Positions 1-8,090 are shown, numbered from the stretch's first letter. The stretch: 20,181 nucleotides of DNA from Fulvivirga aurantia (GCF_009711475.1 NZ_SMMD01000928.1:1-20181), one strand, 5' to 3'. Notes: generated from the letters alone by a model not told the origin. Numbers and translations are program-made.

Positions 1-803
1 CTGGTTTCGGTCTGGAAGGTTTTCTTATACCCAACTCCTTTATCGATGGTGGTGTAACTGGTATCTCATTACTTGTGTTGGAGCTCACGGGTTACTCCCT
101 CTCTATATTACTTATAGTAATAAACCTGCCATTCATTACGCTTGGCGCTTTGCAAATCGGACGAAGCTTTGCCCTCAAAAGCATGTTGGCCATTGTCGGT
201 CTCGCGATTGCCGTACATATTATACCATACCCGATCGTAACTGACGATAAGCTACTCATAGCGGTATTTGGCGGGTTCTTTTTAGGCGCGGGAATAGGCC
301 TGGCCATGAGGGGTGGTGCTGTACTTGACGGCACCGAAGTTTTGGCCATTTATTTAAGTAAGAAAACCGGCTTAACTATTGGTGACGTTATTCTCATTTT
401 CAATATCGTTATCTTCTCATGTGGTGCTTACATTTTGTCGGTAGAAATCGCGCTTTATGCTATTCTCACATACCTGGCAGCATCGAAAACTGTTGATTTC
501 GTAATTGAAGGGGTTGAAGAATATACGGGAGTTACAATCATCTCAAAACAAACCGATGCCATACGCTTAATGATCATTGAGAAGCTAGGTCGTGGTGTCA
601 CTATCTACAATGGTAAGGGAGGGTATGCCAAAGAAGGTGAAACTCTCAAAGACACCGAAATACTTTTTACGGTAATCACGCGGTTAGAGATCGCTAAACT
701 GCAAACTGAAATCAATAAGATTGATGCAGGCGCATTTCTTATCATGAACAGCCTGAAAGATACAAAAGGAGGAATGGTAAAGAAGCGGCCTTTGAAAAAG
801 TAA
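1..803 (+). CDS. YitT family membrane protein with DUF2179 domain (5' truncated by window)
   Basis: The reading frame is open from base 3 to the TAA at 801-803, giving 266 residues without an in-frame start matching the family, so the true start lies upstream. The first visible residues (GFGLEGFLIPNSFIDGGVTG) match the conserved first segment of YitT proteins; a GTG at 75 would cut into this motif and is not the start. Several hydrophobic segments follow (integral inner-membrane DUF161/YitT part). The last roughly 95 residues form the soluble DUF2179 domain, with a VTIYNGKGGY-type core. YitT proteins are widespread membrane proteins of unsettled function. The gene ends 3 bp from a convergent neighbour and no terminator hairpin is visible. 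The family call is strong; the substrate or role is unknown. Confidence 0.9.
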   Translation, partial: GFGLEGFLIPNSFIDGGVTGISLLVLELTGYSLSILLIVINLPFITLGALQIGRSFALKSMLAIVGLAIAVHIIPYPIVTDDKLLIAVFGGFFLGAGIGLAMRGGAVLDGTEVLAIYLSKKTGLTIGDVILIFNIVIFSCGAYILSVEIALYAILTYLAASKTVDFVIEGVEEYTGVTIISKQTDAIRLMIIEKLGRGVTIYNGKGGYAKEGETLKDTEILFTVITRLEIAKLQTEINKIDAGAFLIMNSLKDTKGGMVKKRPLKK

Positions 804-806
804 AGA

Positions 807-1787
807 CTATCGCTTGTTATAAATCTTTCTCGGGGGCACTATAAATAAACTCACATTTACATAGGGAGCGTTTGAACTTTCAAGGTCGATAATCGCATCT
901 CTCCTTCGATCACCAATTTTAGCTAAGTAGTGTCTAAGGTTTTTAGAGTATCCGGCATCTACACCTGCCCATAACCAATCATGGATTTCATGCTCCAGGT
1001 TGAGCCCAAATCGTAAATCAGACTTGCGCAATGTAAGAGTTTCATGATCGTACAGCTCCTCATTATGAACAGCATATCTCCAACCTTTTACTTCGGTTTT
1101 GGCACTTATAAAGAATTTATCAGAAGCTCTGTACCGCATCACGACCGCTTTGGGAAGTGCCAGATCCATGGTCCATTTTTTAGAAAGCCTATTCTCATAA
1201 AAGAAAATAGGATAGATCTGAGGAGCCCCTAAGGTATAAGCCAGGGCAATTCCACCACCTATTTTTACATTTTCGTTTTTCTGTACTTTATAGTTAAGGT
1301 TTACGAAATACTTTGAGGTGCCCTCGTTCCACACCAGCTTATCAGATTTTATTTCGACCCCAGCCACACCAGATAAAGTTTTTCCTTCACCAATAGTTTT
1401 TTGAAAGAAGAATCGAGCCCCCAAACTTTCAAAATGTGTGTGCTGAATGTAGTCGTATAGTTCATAAGGGTAAGAGTCCTCAAACTCCAACCCAAAAGTC
1501 TGTCGGTCATATTTGAGCTGTAGACCGGCCAGCAGATCATTTTTTATAATAAAAGGGATGCCAAGACGTGCCTTTATTTTGGTATCGCTTTCTATCTCAC
1601 AGGTTTTATTACCAAACTGCTTTGAGTTTGAGTGCGTAGTGTACTCATACAAATTAGATATTGTAAACTCAGCCACTCTCGGTCTGTAAGGAGTGACGAT
1701 GCTATTATCAACAGGGGCTGTGGCCTGCTGCTGGGCAGAGGCGTTTATTACCACAAACGACAATAGACTAATAACCAGGTACTTCAT
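807..1787 (-). CDS. Putative outer-membrane beta-barrel protein (DUF6268-like)
   Basis: This encodes 326 residues with a Sec signal peptide: Lys-containing N terminus, hydrophobic core, and a cleavage site after NASA at residue 18. The frame is open to 1820, but the ATG at 1787 is chosen because it places the signal peptide at the true N terminus. The mature part consists of alternating hydrophobic/polar beta-strand stretches with many aromatics, typical of a barrel. It includes a segment of the type 'IYPIFFYENRLSKKWTMDL' followed by an LPKAV..RYR motif, which I associate with DUF6268-type outer-membrane proteins. It therefore probably sits in the outer membrane with unknown function. It stands alone, convergent with the YitT gene and divergent from the DUF2461 gene. 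The family name is from memory and tentative; outer-membrane location is well supported. Confidence 0.72.
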   Translation of the reverse strand: MKYLVISLLSFVVINASAQQQATAPVDNSIVTPYRPRVAEFTISNLYEYTTHSNSKQFGNKTCEIESDTKIKARLGIPFIIKNDLLAGLQLKYDRQTFGLEFEDSYPYELYDYIQHTHFESLGARFFFQKTIGEGKTLSGVAGVEIKSDKLVWNEGTSKYFVNLNYKVQKNENVKIGGGIALAYTLGAPQIYPIFFYENRLSKKWTMDLALPKAVVMRYRASDKFFISAKTEVKGWRYAVHNEELYDHETLTLRKSDLRFGLNLEHEIHDWLWAGVDAGYSKNLRHYLAKIGDRRRDAIIDLESSNAPYVNVSLFIVPPRKIYNKR

Positions 1788-1882
1788 GCTTGTAAAGGAC
1801 GTAAGTACAGCAAACCCCAAATGAGAAATTATAGTTTACCACGACCTGTAATTTAATAAATAAATACTTATTTAAACCTCAT

Positions 1883-1900
1883 AGTAACAGTGTCGTTACT
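1883..1900. promoter_or_regulatory. Short inverted repeat just upstream of the DUF2461 start
   Basis: AGTAAC and GTTACT form perfect 6-bp arms separated by 6 bases, ending 6 bases before the ATG at 1907. It could be an operator or a small hairpin near the translation start. A 6-bp repeat can occur by chance, so functional meaning is uncertain. Confidence 0.25.
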
Positions 1901-1906
1901 TACTTT

Positions 1907-2578
1907 ATGAAACAGACAATGAGCTTTCTCAAACAAATCGCCAGGAATAATGACCGTGACTGGTTTAAAGAAAACAAGGGTATTTATGACACCTCCCAGC
2001 AAGAGTTTAAAGACTTCGTTTTTACGCTTGGTGAGAAAATGAAAGCTCATGATGTGCTTGATGATTCGGGCACCAAAATTTATCGTATTTACAGAGATGT
2101 AAGATTTTCTAAAGACAAAACGCCTTATAATCTTCATAGAAGTGCACATTTTACGCGTGCCTCAGAAAGCCGTAGAGGTGGCTACTATTTAAGGGTTGAG
2201 CCGGGTGCTTCAGTAATTGCCGGTGGGTTTTGGAGGCCAAACCCCGAAGATCTAAACCTGATTAGAAAACAAATTGAGCAGAACCCAGATGAGTTGAGAG
2301 AAATACTGAATAGCGATAACATCGAACAGTATTTTGGAAATCTAGAGGGAGAAAAGGTGAAAACCGCGCCTAAAGGTTATACTAAAGATCATCCGGCTAT
2401 AGACCTACTGAGGCATAAAGGATTTATACTCGTACATAATTTTACTGATGAAGAAGTGCTGAGTAACGACTTTATCGATAAGGCCAGTGAAGGGTTCAGC
2501 AAGATGAGACCATTTCTTGATTACATGACAGAAATTGTAACGACCGATCTTAATGGTGAATCATTGATCGAGCAATAG
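1907..2578 (+). CDS. DUF2461 domain protein (TIGR02453 family)
   Basis: This 223-residue cytoplasmic protein has the hallmark DUF2461 features. Near residues 8-21 is the N-terminal FLKQIARNNDRDWFKENKG-type motif. Near residues 61-80 is the block IYRDVRFSKDKTPYNLHR. Near residues 93-110 is GGYYLRVEPGASVIAGGFW, where the chain is predicted to form the core sheet. Length matches the usual 215-230 residues. The family is common in Bacteroidota and other bacteria; its biochemical role is not established. The ATG at 1907 places the motif at the expected distance from the N terminus. The next gene begins one base after its stop codon, so the two are very probably co-transcribed and perhaps translationally coupled. 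Confidence 0.9.
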   Translation: MKQTMSFLKQIARNNDRDWFKENKGIYDTSQQEFKDFVFTLGEKMKAHDVLDDSGTKIYRIYRDVRFSKDKTPYNLHRSAHFTRASESRRGGYYLRVEPGASVIAGGFWRPNPEDLNLIRKQIEQNPDELREILNSDNIEQYFGNLEGEKVKTAPKGYTKDHPAIDLLRHKGFILVHNFTDEEVLSNDFIDKASEGFSKMRPFLDYMTEIVTTDLNGESLIEQ

Positions 2579-2579
2579 C

Positions 2580-3158
2580 ATGAAATGTACTTTAGCCCTG
2601 CTCATACTCCTCTGTGCTAGCGTTTGCTGCAAGGCGCAAAGCCTGGAAGAAATAAACCAACAACGGATAAAAAAGACCCAGACAGGAATGCTGATTTTAG
2701 GCAGTTGGGCTACTGTCAATATAATCTCAAGTCCAATATTGAAGCAAAATGCCTCCGGGAGCGACAAGTACTTTTATGACATGAATCTGTATTGGAATAC
2801 TGTAAATCTTGCTATCGCCACTGTGGGATATCTTAGTGCCAGAAAAGAACTGAACAAGCAGTATTCACTTCAAAAAACTATAGAGAAGCAAAATCAGCTG
2901 CAGCGAATACTTTTGCTAAATACAGGCTTAGATCTGGCGTACGTAACCACCGGGCTGTTTTTAAAAACTAAAGGGCAAAAAGACGAAAGTAATAGATTAG
3001 AAGGTTTTGGAGAATCGCTTATTCTTCAGGGCGCTTTTTTGTTTTTGTTTGACCTCGGCTCTTATCTCATGCATAACCAGGAGTCGAAAAAAATCAATGC
3101 TATCCTGGAGAGGATACAGCTATCTGCTCACGGCATTGGCCTGCGCTATACCTTTTGA
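2580..3158 (+). CDS. Small secreted/membrane protein of unknown function (DUF6992-like)
   Basis: This 192-residue protein begins with a hydrophobic signal sequence ending CKAQ (cleavage probably after Ala19). The body has three further hydrophobic stretches, around residues 36-55 (MLILGSWATVNIISSP), 70-87 and 143-165 (LILQGAFLFLFDLGSYLMH), separated by Lys/Gln-rich helices. The order 'NQQRI.K...GMLILGSWA', 'MNLYWNTVNLAIA', 'NTGLDLAYV..G', 'LILQGAFLFLFDL' is a pattern I associate with a Bacteroidota family (recalled as DUF6992). No enzymatic motif is seen. It starts one base after the DUF2461 stop, indicating an operon, but nothing links the two functionally. It converges on the cyclase gene with a 3-bp gap. 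Confidence 0.75.
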   Translation: MKCTLALLILLCASVCCKAQSLEEINQQRIKKTQTGMLILGSWATVNIISSPILKQNASGSDKYFYDMNLYWNTVNLAIATVGYLSARKELNKQYSLQKTIEKQNQLQRILLLNTGLDLAYVTTGLFLKTKGQKDESNRLEGFGESLILQGAFLFLFDLGSYLMHNQESKKINAILERIQLSAHGIGLRYTF

Positions 3159-3161
3159 GAT

Positions 3162-4259
3162 TTAGGCTCTTTCCAGCTTACGTACAGCACTTACAGCTAC
3201 AGCATTTGTTTTGCCTTTGAGCGTAATCTCACCAATATGGCGTACCTGATAACCATTTATTGACTCTAATCGGGCCAATAATTCACCTGAGGTAAGTAAG
3301 CTTTCATTGTGTTCATTACACAGGCCTTGAATACGCGATGCAGTATTTAGCACATCGCCATGATAGGCAATATCCCGCTTGATGTTCCCTATCTCCGTCA
3401 CGGTGACCAAGCCTCCATGTACGCCAGCTTTAAACTCAGGTACCACCCCGTATTTTTTTTGATAATACCTGCTTCGCTTTTCAAACGCTTCCTGTAAAGC
3501 ATAATAGAGCTTCAAGTGATTATGATTTTTAATCACTTTATCCGTTCTCCAGGTGAGTACCACCTCGTCACCCACATATTGATAGATGTCTGCTTTATAT
3601 TTATCAACCAGCTTATTTACTTCATCAAAACAGCTTTTTATTAACCTTGAGTATTTGATGCTTCCCAGTTGCTCTGCAATAGTGGTAGAGGATTTGAGGT
3701 CTATAAATAGAAAAACTCTATCCTCCACAATAGGAGCTCTGTACTTACCCGTTAAGAAATTGAGTAAATTATTCTGACCAAACTTCACGATAGCCTGCAC
3801 AATGAAATTGAGTAGAAAGGTCTGTCCGGCAAGTATTGATAGCCCTATAAAAAATAGCGATTGAAACGATTTGAGGTGAATCAATTCTTTGATAGACTCT
3901 TTGGGAAAAATAGAAAAGTTACCCACAATCGAATAGACTAAAACCGCAGAAAGCGCAAACCCAATCAGGTACATTACACTTTTGAAGAATATAATGCGAC
4001 CGAAGTTTTTGGTGTTAAGGTTTATTTTTTCTGACAGCTCATGAATGGCTATAAATAATACCCCGAAAAAGAGCCCAAAAATAATAGCTTCTAACTGTTG
4101 AAAAGGCGAGGTGAGATAATAAACCAGCGGGTTATTAAATTTTGTAATACTGGTAATTTCTAACAAGCCGTTGAGAAACGCACGGGTAAATAGAGCAGAC
4201 AACTGCATGAAAACCATCCAGTAGATCATGATTATTGCATATAAATTCACTCTTCTCAT
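3162..4259 (-). CDS. Membrane-anchored class III adenylate/guanylate cyclase
   Basis: In this 365-residue protein, residues 1-160 contain about four transmembrane helices (roughly 6-28, 50-73, 88-112, 132-157), and residues 178-365 form a cytoplasmic class III nucleotide cyclase domain. Visible catalytic residues are the metal-binding aspartates Asp187 (FLFIDLKSST) and Asp231 (YVGDEVVLTW), and the transition-state pair Asn305 and Arg309 (GDVLNTASRI). All are kept, so the domain should be active, converting a nucleoside triphosphate to a cyclic nucleotide. By my alignment, the positions that normally select the purine are Gln227 and Ala298 rather than the Lys and Asp/Thr of adenylyl cyclases, so product identity is uncertain. 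The gene is transcribed alone, divergent from the GAF-domain gene 156 bp away. The membrane part suggests regulation by an envelope or lipid-side signal. Confidence 0.9.
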   Translation of the reverse strand: MRRVNLYAIIMIYWMVFMQLSALFTRAFLNGLLEITSITKFNNPLVYYLTSPFQQLEAIIFGLFFGVLFIAIHELSEKINLNTKNFGRIIFFKSVMYLIGFALSAVLVYSIVGNFSIFPKESIKELIHLKSFQSLFFIGLSILAGQTFLLNFIVQAIVKFGQNNLLNFLTGKYRAPIVEDRVFLFIDLKSSTTIAEQLGSIKYSRLIKSCFDEVNKLVDKYKADIYQYVGDEVVLTWRTDKVIKNHNHLKLYYALQEAFEKRSRYYQKKYGVVPEFKAGVHGGLVTVTEIGNIKRDIAYHGDVLNTASRIQGLCNEHNESLLTSGELLARLESINGYQVRHIGEITLKGKTNAVAVSAVRKLERA

Positions 4260-4415
4260 GTGCCGCTATTCAATAGAAATCTCAAGTAAAGCTAGTGATA
4301 AAAATTCAGACAATTTCCTGCTTTAAAAGTAATTAGAAGGCCTTATTTACCAATAGCCCACTGACAAAACTTATTTGAATTAATTATCGTTATCAGAGTT
4401 ACGACAACAAAACCT

Positions 4416-6797
4416 ATGAGCAAGAAAACCAATACTAATAATAACCACGATTTTCCGTTTAAAGCCTCACTCAATCTCGCCAAACTGATTGAGTATTGGG
4501 AATCGAACCTGGAAAACAACAGAGTGTTTAGTGGCTTTCCGCAAAAGCACATTAAAGCTCTTATAGATAATGCCCCCGAACTCAAAAAGCCTATTAAAGA
4601 CCTCAAAATGCTTAAAGAGCATGAAGACTTAGTAGGCCTACTCTTAAGCGCTGTATTTCCTCCTGCCATGATCGAAAAAGACCTGGCCGCAGCTATGATT
4701 CCATTCCAAATGGAAGGTTTCTATGCCACACCCGGTTACAGAGAGATCATACCAGAAGATAAAATTCGAGACGATCTTAAAATCAACCTACCGGGTAACG
4801 ATTTTAGAACAGGAAAGATTATACATGCCGGTATAGAAATTTTAAACAAATTTTATGGTACCAAAATAGAGATCGACAAACCGATTTTGGTAAATGTACC
4901 TGATGTAGACTCGGGGCTTGAGCGTATTTATAAAATCGTAATTGATCTGCAATTTACCGACATTGTGAGCAAGGGTGAGTTGCCGGATATAGATAAAAAT
5001 ATAATTCGTACTCTTCTAGACAATATGTACGATCCTGATATGTGGCTCAAATATCTGAAACCAGAGCAGTTTGAGTTTGAGGGATTTTCTATTTTCAGAC
5101 TCATAGATGTTACTGTTGAAGAGATGCTTTCGAGCATTAAATACGATTTGCTCAGAAAAGACGCAGTGACTTGCGGCAATAACTTCACTACGATACAACA
5201 AAAAGTAAGGTCAATATTTAAGCTACCTGAGCTTAAAATGGGACTTACTTACTTCGATAGCAATAATAATATCGTCTCAAATTATGGGGCTAATGATTGG
5301 CATGGTTTCCTGGTAGGTGATGATAATAAAAGCTGTGCTTGCTTTGTAGACTCTGTATATGACCAGGCCTACTTACAAAAAAAGCCAGTAGTGATTGAAA
5401 ACCTCGAAGAGATATCCAAAAAGACAGAGGTCGAGAAAGGCCTTATCAAGGCAGACATTAAAAATATAGTAATAGCACCGCTCATATTTGATGATGAGGT
5501 TATCGGTATGCTTGAGTTTGGCACACCATATGTCGGCAAGCTTAACCCAGTAAATGTTGGGCAGCTAGAAAATGTATTGCCGATGTTTACAGCAGCTGTA
5601 AGGCGTGTGCTAGGCGAAATGCAAACTGAAGTAAGAGCGATCATACAAGAACAATGCACAGCGATACACCCAGCAGTGGAGTGGAAATTTCTTGAAGAGG
5701 GATATAAAATACTTCACGATAGAAAAAATGGAGCAAAAATGGAGCTCGGTAATATCGTTTTTGAAGATGTATACCCTATTTATGGTATGTCGGATATTCG
5801 CAATTCATCTGGAGAACGCAGTGCAGCCATTCAAGAAGATCTTAAGAAAAACCTCTCTGAGGTTAAGGCTGTAATTGCCAAACTACTCGAGCACAAAAAG
5901 ATGCCTATTCTCGATGAAATCAGCCATCGGGTAGAAGATCAACTTAATATAATCTCCTCAGGACTTAATTCGGGAGATGAGTCATCTGTACTCGATTTTC
6001 TCAAGTTTGATATCGTGCCGATGTTTAAGCACTTCAAAGAAAATGAGGAAGCATTAAGACCGATTATTGAAAAATATGAAGAGCAGCTCGATCCGGATTT
6101 GGGTGTGATCTATGATAAAAGAAAAGATTTTGAAGTGAGTCTTACCAGGATAAACGAAAACATTTCTAATTACCTGGACAAGGTTGAAAAGCAAGCTCAG
6201 GAAATCTTTCCTCATTATTTTGAAAAATACAAGACCGATGGTGTCGAGTATAATATTTATTTAGGCGACTCTTTAGTAAAAAATCAGCGCTTCGATGAAA
6301 TATACCTTCGAAACATGCGATTATGGCAACTCATTACCATGTGTGAAATCGCCTCAAGCATAGAGCAACTCAAGCAGGAGCTACCAAAGAAACTTGATAT
6401 AACACAATTGATCTTGGTGCACGGTGACCCACTTTCTATCAAGTTTAGACAAGATGAGAAACACTTTGATGTAGATGGAGCTTATAACATCCGCTACGAA
6501 ATCGTGAAAAAGCGTATTGATAAGGCATTCATAAAAAACACAAAAGAGCGACTTACCCAACCTGGTAAAATAAGCATTGTGTATACCCAACAGAGAGAGG
6601 CCAAAGAATATGAGCAGTATATCAACTATTTACAGTCAATAAATTACTTGGCCGATGAGGTTGAGTATTTTGAGTTGGAAGAGTTGCAGGGAGCTCAAGG
6701 CCTTAAAGCCATAAGAGTAGAGGTAAGCACCAACAACAAGAATCGAGATTTTGGTAATGAAATTCTAAAAGGTGTGATTGAGGCGATGGAAGCCTAA
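4416..6797 (+). CDS. Large GAF-domain protein of unknown function
   Basis: This 793-residue protein has no signal peptide or membrane segment, so it is cytoplasmic. Residues 1-250 are mostly helical and unlike a named domain to my eye. Residues about 255-400 form a GAF domain: a LGLTYFDSNN-like opening, a central segment where 'IKNIVIAPLIFDDEVIGMLEFG' gives the two core strands, then a closing helix. After this comes a conserved-looking block at 448-466 (VFEDVYPIYGMSDIRNSS), then long charged helices with coiled-coil character (about 470-660) and a mixed C-terminal domain. GAF domains bind small ligands including cyclic nucleotides, but the NKxnFx3DE motif of phosphodiesterase GAF domains is not present. 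The gene is divergent from a nucleotide cyclase, so a regulatory link is possible but unproven. Its 3' end overlaps the convergent 2TM gene by 4 bp. Confidence 0.82.
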   Translation: MSKKTNTNNNHDFPFKASLNLAKLIEYWESNLENNRVFSGFPQKHIKALIDNAPELKKPIKDLKMLKEHEDLVGLLLSAVFPPAMIEKDLAAAMIPFQMEGFYATPGYREIIPEDKIRDDLKINLPGNDFRTGKIIHAGIEILNKFYGTKIEIDKPILVNVPDVDSGLERIYKIVIDLQFTDIVSKGELPDIDKNIIRTLLDNMYDPDMWLKYLKPEQFEFEGFSIFRLIDVTVEEMLSSIKYDLLRKDAVTCGNNFTTIQQKVRSIFKLPELKMGLTYFDSNNNIVSNYGANDWHGFLVGDDNKSCACFVDSVYDQAYLQKKPVVIENLEEISKKTEVEKGLIKADIKNIVIAPLIFDDEVIGMLEFGTPYVGKLNPVNVGQLENVLPMFTAAVRRVLGEMQTEVRAIIQEQCTAIHPAVEWKFLEEGYKILHDRKNGAKMELGNIVFEDVYPIYGMSDIRNSSGERSAAIQEDLKKNLSEVKAVIAKLLEHKKMPILDEISHRVEDQLNIISSGLNSGDESSVLDFLKFDIVPMFKHFKENEEALRPIIEKYEEQLDPDLGVIYDKRKDFEVSLTRINENISNYLDKVEKQAQEIFPHYFEKYKTDGVEYNIYLGDSLVKNQRFDEIYLRNMRLWQLITMCEIASSIEQLKQELPKKLDITQLILVHGDPLSIKFRQDEKHFDVDGAYNIRYEIVKKRIDKAFIKNTKERLTQPGKISIVYTQQREAKEYEQYINYLQSINYLADEVEYFELEELQGAQGLKAIRVEVSTNNKNRDFGNEILKGVIEAMEA

Positions 6798-7069
6798 CTT
6801 GCTGTAAGTTTCATCAACCAACCAAAAAGTAGTCTGCTTCGTTTGTCTTTACGATTTAGTAAATCTATGCCATAAACCTTCAGGCCATGGTAGATGATGA
6901 GAATTGCCCAAAATAGTACGATAAAGAAAATCCACCAGCGCTTTTGCAAATCGCCAAACGCAGTAATGATAAGCCCAAGGTTGGCAAAAAAGTAAAGTAC
7001 AACGTGTATGATAAAGTGGTTGAGTTCTTTAAGCAGTTGTCTCGTTTTATCGTATAAATCGTTGCTCAT
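6794..7069 (-). CDS. 2TM domain protein
   Basis: This 91-residue protein has two transmembrane helices (about 19-38 and 45-62) joined by a short loop with paired tryptophans (KRWWIFF), then 'HGLKVYG' and a basic C-terminal tail. This arrangement (LNHFIIHVVLYFF, helix, WW, helix, H.LKV) fits the 2TM domain (PF13239), which is common in Bacteroidota as a stand-alone small inner-membrane protein or fused to LytTR regulators and histidine kinases. No partner domain is present here. Its stop codon lies inside the end of the GAF-protein gene on the other strand. Function is unknown. Confidence 0.8.
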   Translation of the reverse strand: MSNDLYDKTRQLLKELNHFIIHVVLYFFANLGLIITAFGDLQKRWWIFFIVLFWAILIIYHGLKVYGIDLLNRKDKRSRLLFGWLMKLTAS

Positions 7070-7190
7070 CTTTTAAAATACTGACTCAATATAGTAATAA
7101 TCAATGATACTTTTTAAAATTTTTTCTTTCAAAACGCAATTTTCTTTTACATTGATTAAATTCAGGCTTTCACAAAAAAGATCAGGGTCT

Positions 7191-7706
7191 ATGTTGCGCA
7201 AGGTTTGGCTATTATTCATTTTACTTCCTACTATAGTATACGGTCAGGGTGTTGAGGAGTTAGAAAAACGAAACGGCTTCAAAGACATTAAACTTACCAG
7301 TAGCGTATCGGCATATGAGGGTCTCGAGCTCAAAAAAGATGATGTAAATATCGATGAGACATTCCCAAATAGCACACTTTATACCGCCAAAAAAGGGCAT
7401 TATGAAAGCATTGGAAAGCTCAAAATCTACGATCTGGAAGTTTACGCTTATAAAGACAGCATTTATCAGATCAATGTAGTCACCGAAAAAGACCCCAACC
7501 TCTACAAAGGGATGAAAAAGCTTTTTGGTGAGCCAAAATACGGCTATCGGTCCGAAGTTTATTACTGGAGCACTGACAAGCTTAAATTAGAATACGGTTC
7601 ACACTCAAAGAATAAGATCGCCATGACCTATTACTCCCACCTTATGGTTGAGAAAAGAAAAGAAGAGAAGAAACAAGTGGTAGAAAATATAGCTGACGAT
7701 TTTTAA
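7191..7706 (+). CDS. Secreted protein of unknown function
   Basis: This is 171 residues from the ATG at 7191. The frame is open upstream to 7104, but the ATG at 7191 puts a classic signal peptide (MLRKVW, hydrophobic core, cleavage near YG-Q at residue 18) at the N terminus, whereas the upstream extension is Phe/Lys-rich and translated from A/T-rich leader. The mature part is Lys-, Tyr- and Glu-rich with beta-like segments (GKLKIYDLEVYAYKDSIYQI) and a charged C-terminal tail with a KRKEEKKQ cluster. I recognise no named family. It probably acts in the periplasm. It is divergent from the 2TM gene and convergent with the TfoX-N gene, with a 2-bp gap and no terminator visible. Confidence 0.68.
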   Translation: MLRKVWLLFILLPTIVYGQGVEELEKRNGFKDIKLTSSVSAYEGLELKKDDVNIDETFPNSTLYTAKKGHYESIGKLKIYDLEVYAYKDSIYQINVVTEKDPNLYKGMKKLFGEPKYGYRSEVYYWSTDKLKLEYGSHSKNKIAMTYYSHLMVEKRKEEKKQVVENIADDF

Positions 7707-7708
7707 AG

Positions 7709-8035
7709 CTACTTTTTGGCCCTCTGAGCTGCATCAAATGCTTTAGAAGCCCAAACCTTAAGTTCCCTTTTGTCTTTCAGAATTTCTTCGGGCACCTCCC
7801 AATAAGGCATGCCTTTTTTCTTTTTGTCTGAGTGGTAAGGTTTCATACCATACTTCTCGTAATCTGCCTTATTTTGGTCATCTACTTTTAAGCGAAAAAC
7901 TTCGCCTCCTAGCATACCAAACATTAATCCTTCTTTAAAAAAACCGATGCCTCCAAACATCTTTTTAGAGTCAATTCCTTCAAACTCAGACAATTGTTCT
8001 TCCACGTATTTAAGATAGTCTGCACTTATAGCCAT
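7709..8035 (-). CDS. TfoX N-terminal domain (TfoX/Sxy-like) protein
   Basis: This 108-residue stand-alone TfoX_N domain has the signature KKMFGGIGFFKEGLMFGML (about 24-42), then the strand 'VFRLKVDD' and the 'GMPYWEVPEEIL' turn that closes the fold. Full-length TfoX/Sxy regulates competence in gamma-proteobacteria; single-domain versions in Bacteroidota have no proven role and need not concern competence. The frame extends to an ATG at 8086, but that would place the upstream gene's terminator hairpin (8056-8083) and its T-tract inside the coding sequence, so the ATG at 8035 (or 8041) is preferred. It lies downstream of the VOC gene but behind that terminator, so it probably has its own start signals or depends on read-through. 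Confidence 0.85.
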   Translation of the reverse strand: MAISADYLKYVEEQLSEFEGIDSKKMFGGIGFFKEGLMFGMLGGEVFRLKVDDQNKADYEKYGMKPYHSDKKKKGMPYWEVPEEILKDKRELKVWASKAFDAAQRAKK

Positions 8036-8048
8036 AATCATAAAATTT

Positions 8049-8083
8049 AAATAAAAAGGTACTGGAGCTATTTCCAGTACCTT
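8049..8083 (-). terminator. Rho-independent terminator of the VOC gene
   Basis: Read on the minus strand, AAGGTACTGGA, a 6-base loop, and TCCAGTACCTT form a perfect 11-bp stem (8056-8083), running into a T-tract (TTTTTATTT, to 8049). The hairpin starts only 7 bases after the VOC stop codon. This is the second-clearest terminator in the window and separates the VOC gene from the TfoX-N gene. Confidence 0.85.
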
Positions 8084-8090
8084 CAAATAA

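Noticed and set aside
75..77. GTG at 75 as start of the YitT gene
   Set aside because: Conserved YitT residues are encoded in frame upstream to the window edge, so the gene is truncated by the window, not started here.
1788..1820. Eleven-residue N-terminal extension of the DUF6268-like protein
   Set aside because: It would bury the signal peptide; the ATG at 1787 starts a textbook signal peptide.
4343..4669. A 108-residue minus-strand frame overlapping the start of the GAF gene
   Set aside because: It is antisense to a clearly coding N terminus, its sequence has no family resemblance, and it would overlap the divergent promoter region.
7104..7190. Twenty-nine-residue extension of the secreted protein at 7191
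   Set aside because: The extension is low-complexity A/T-rich translation and would place the signal peptide internally.
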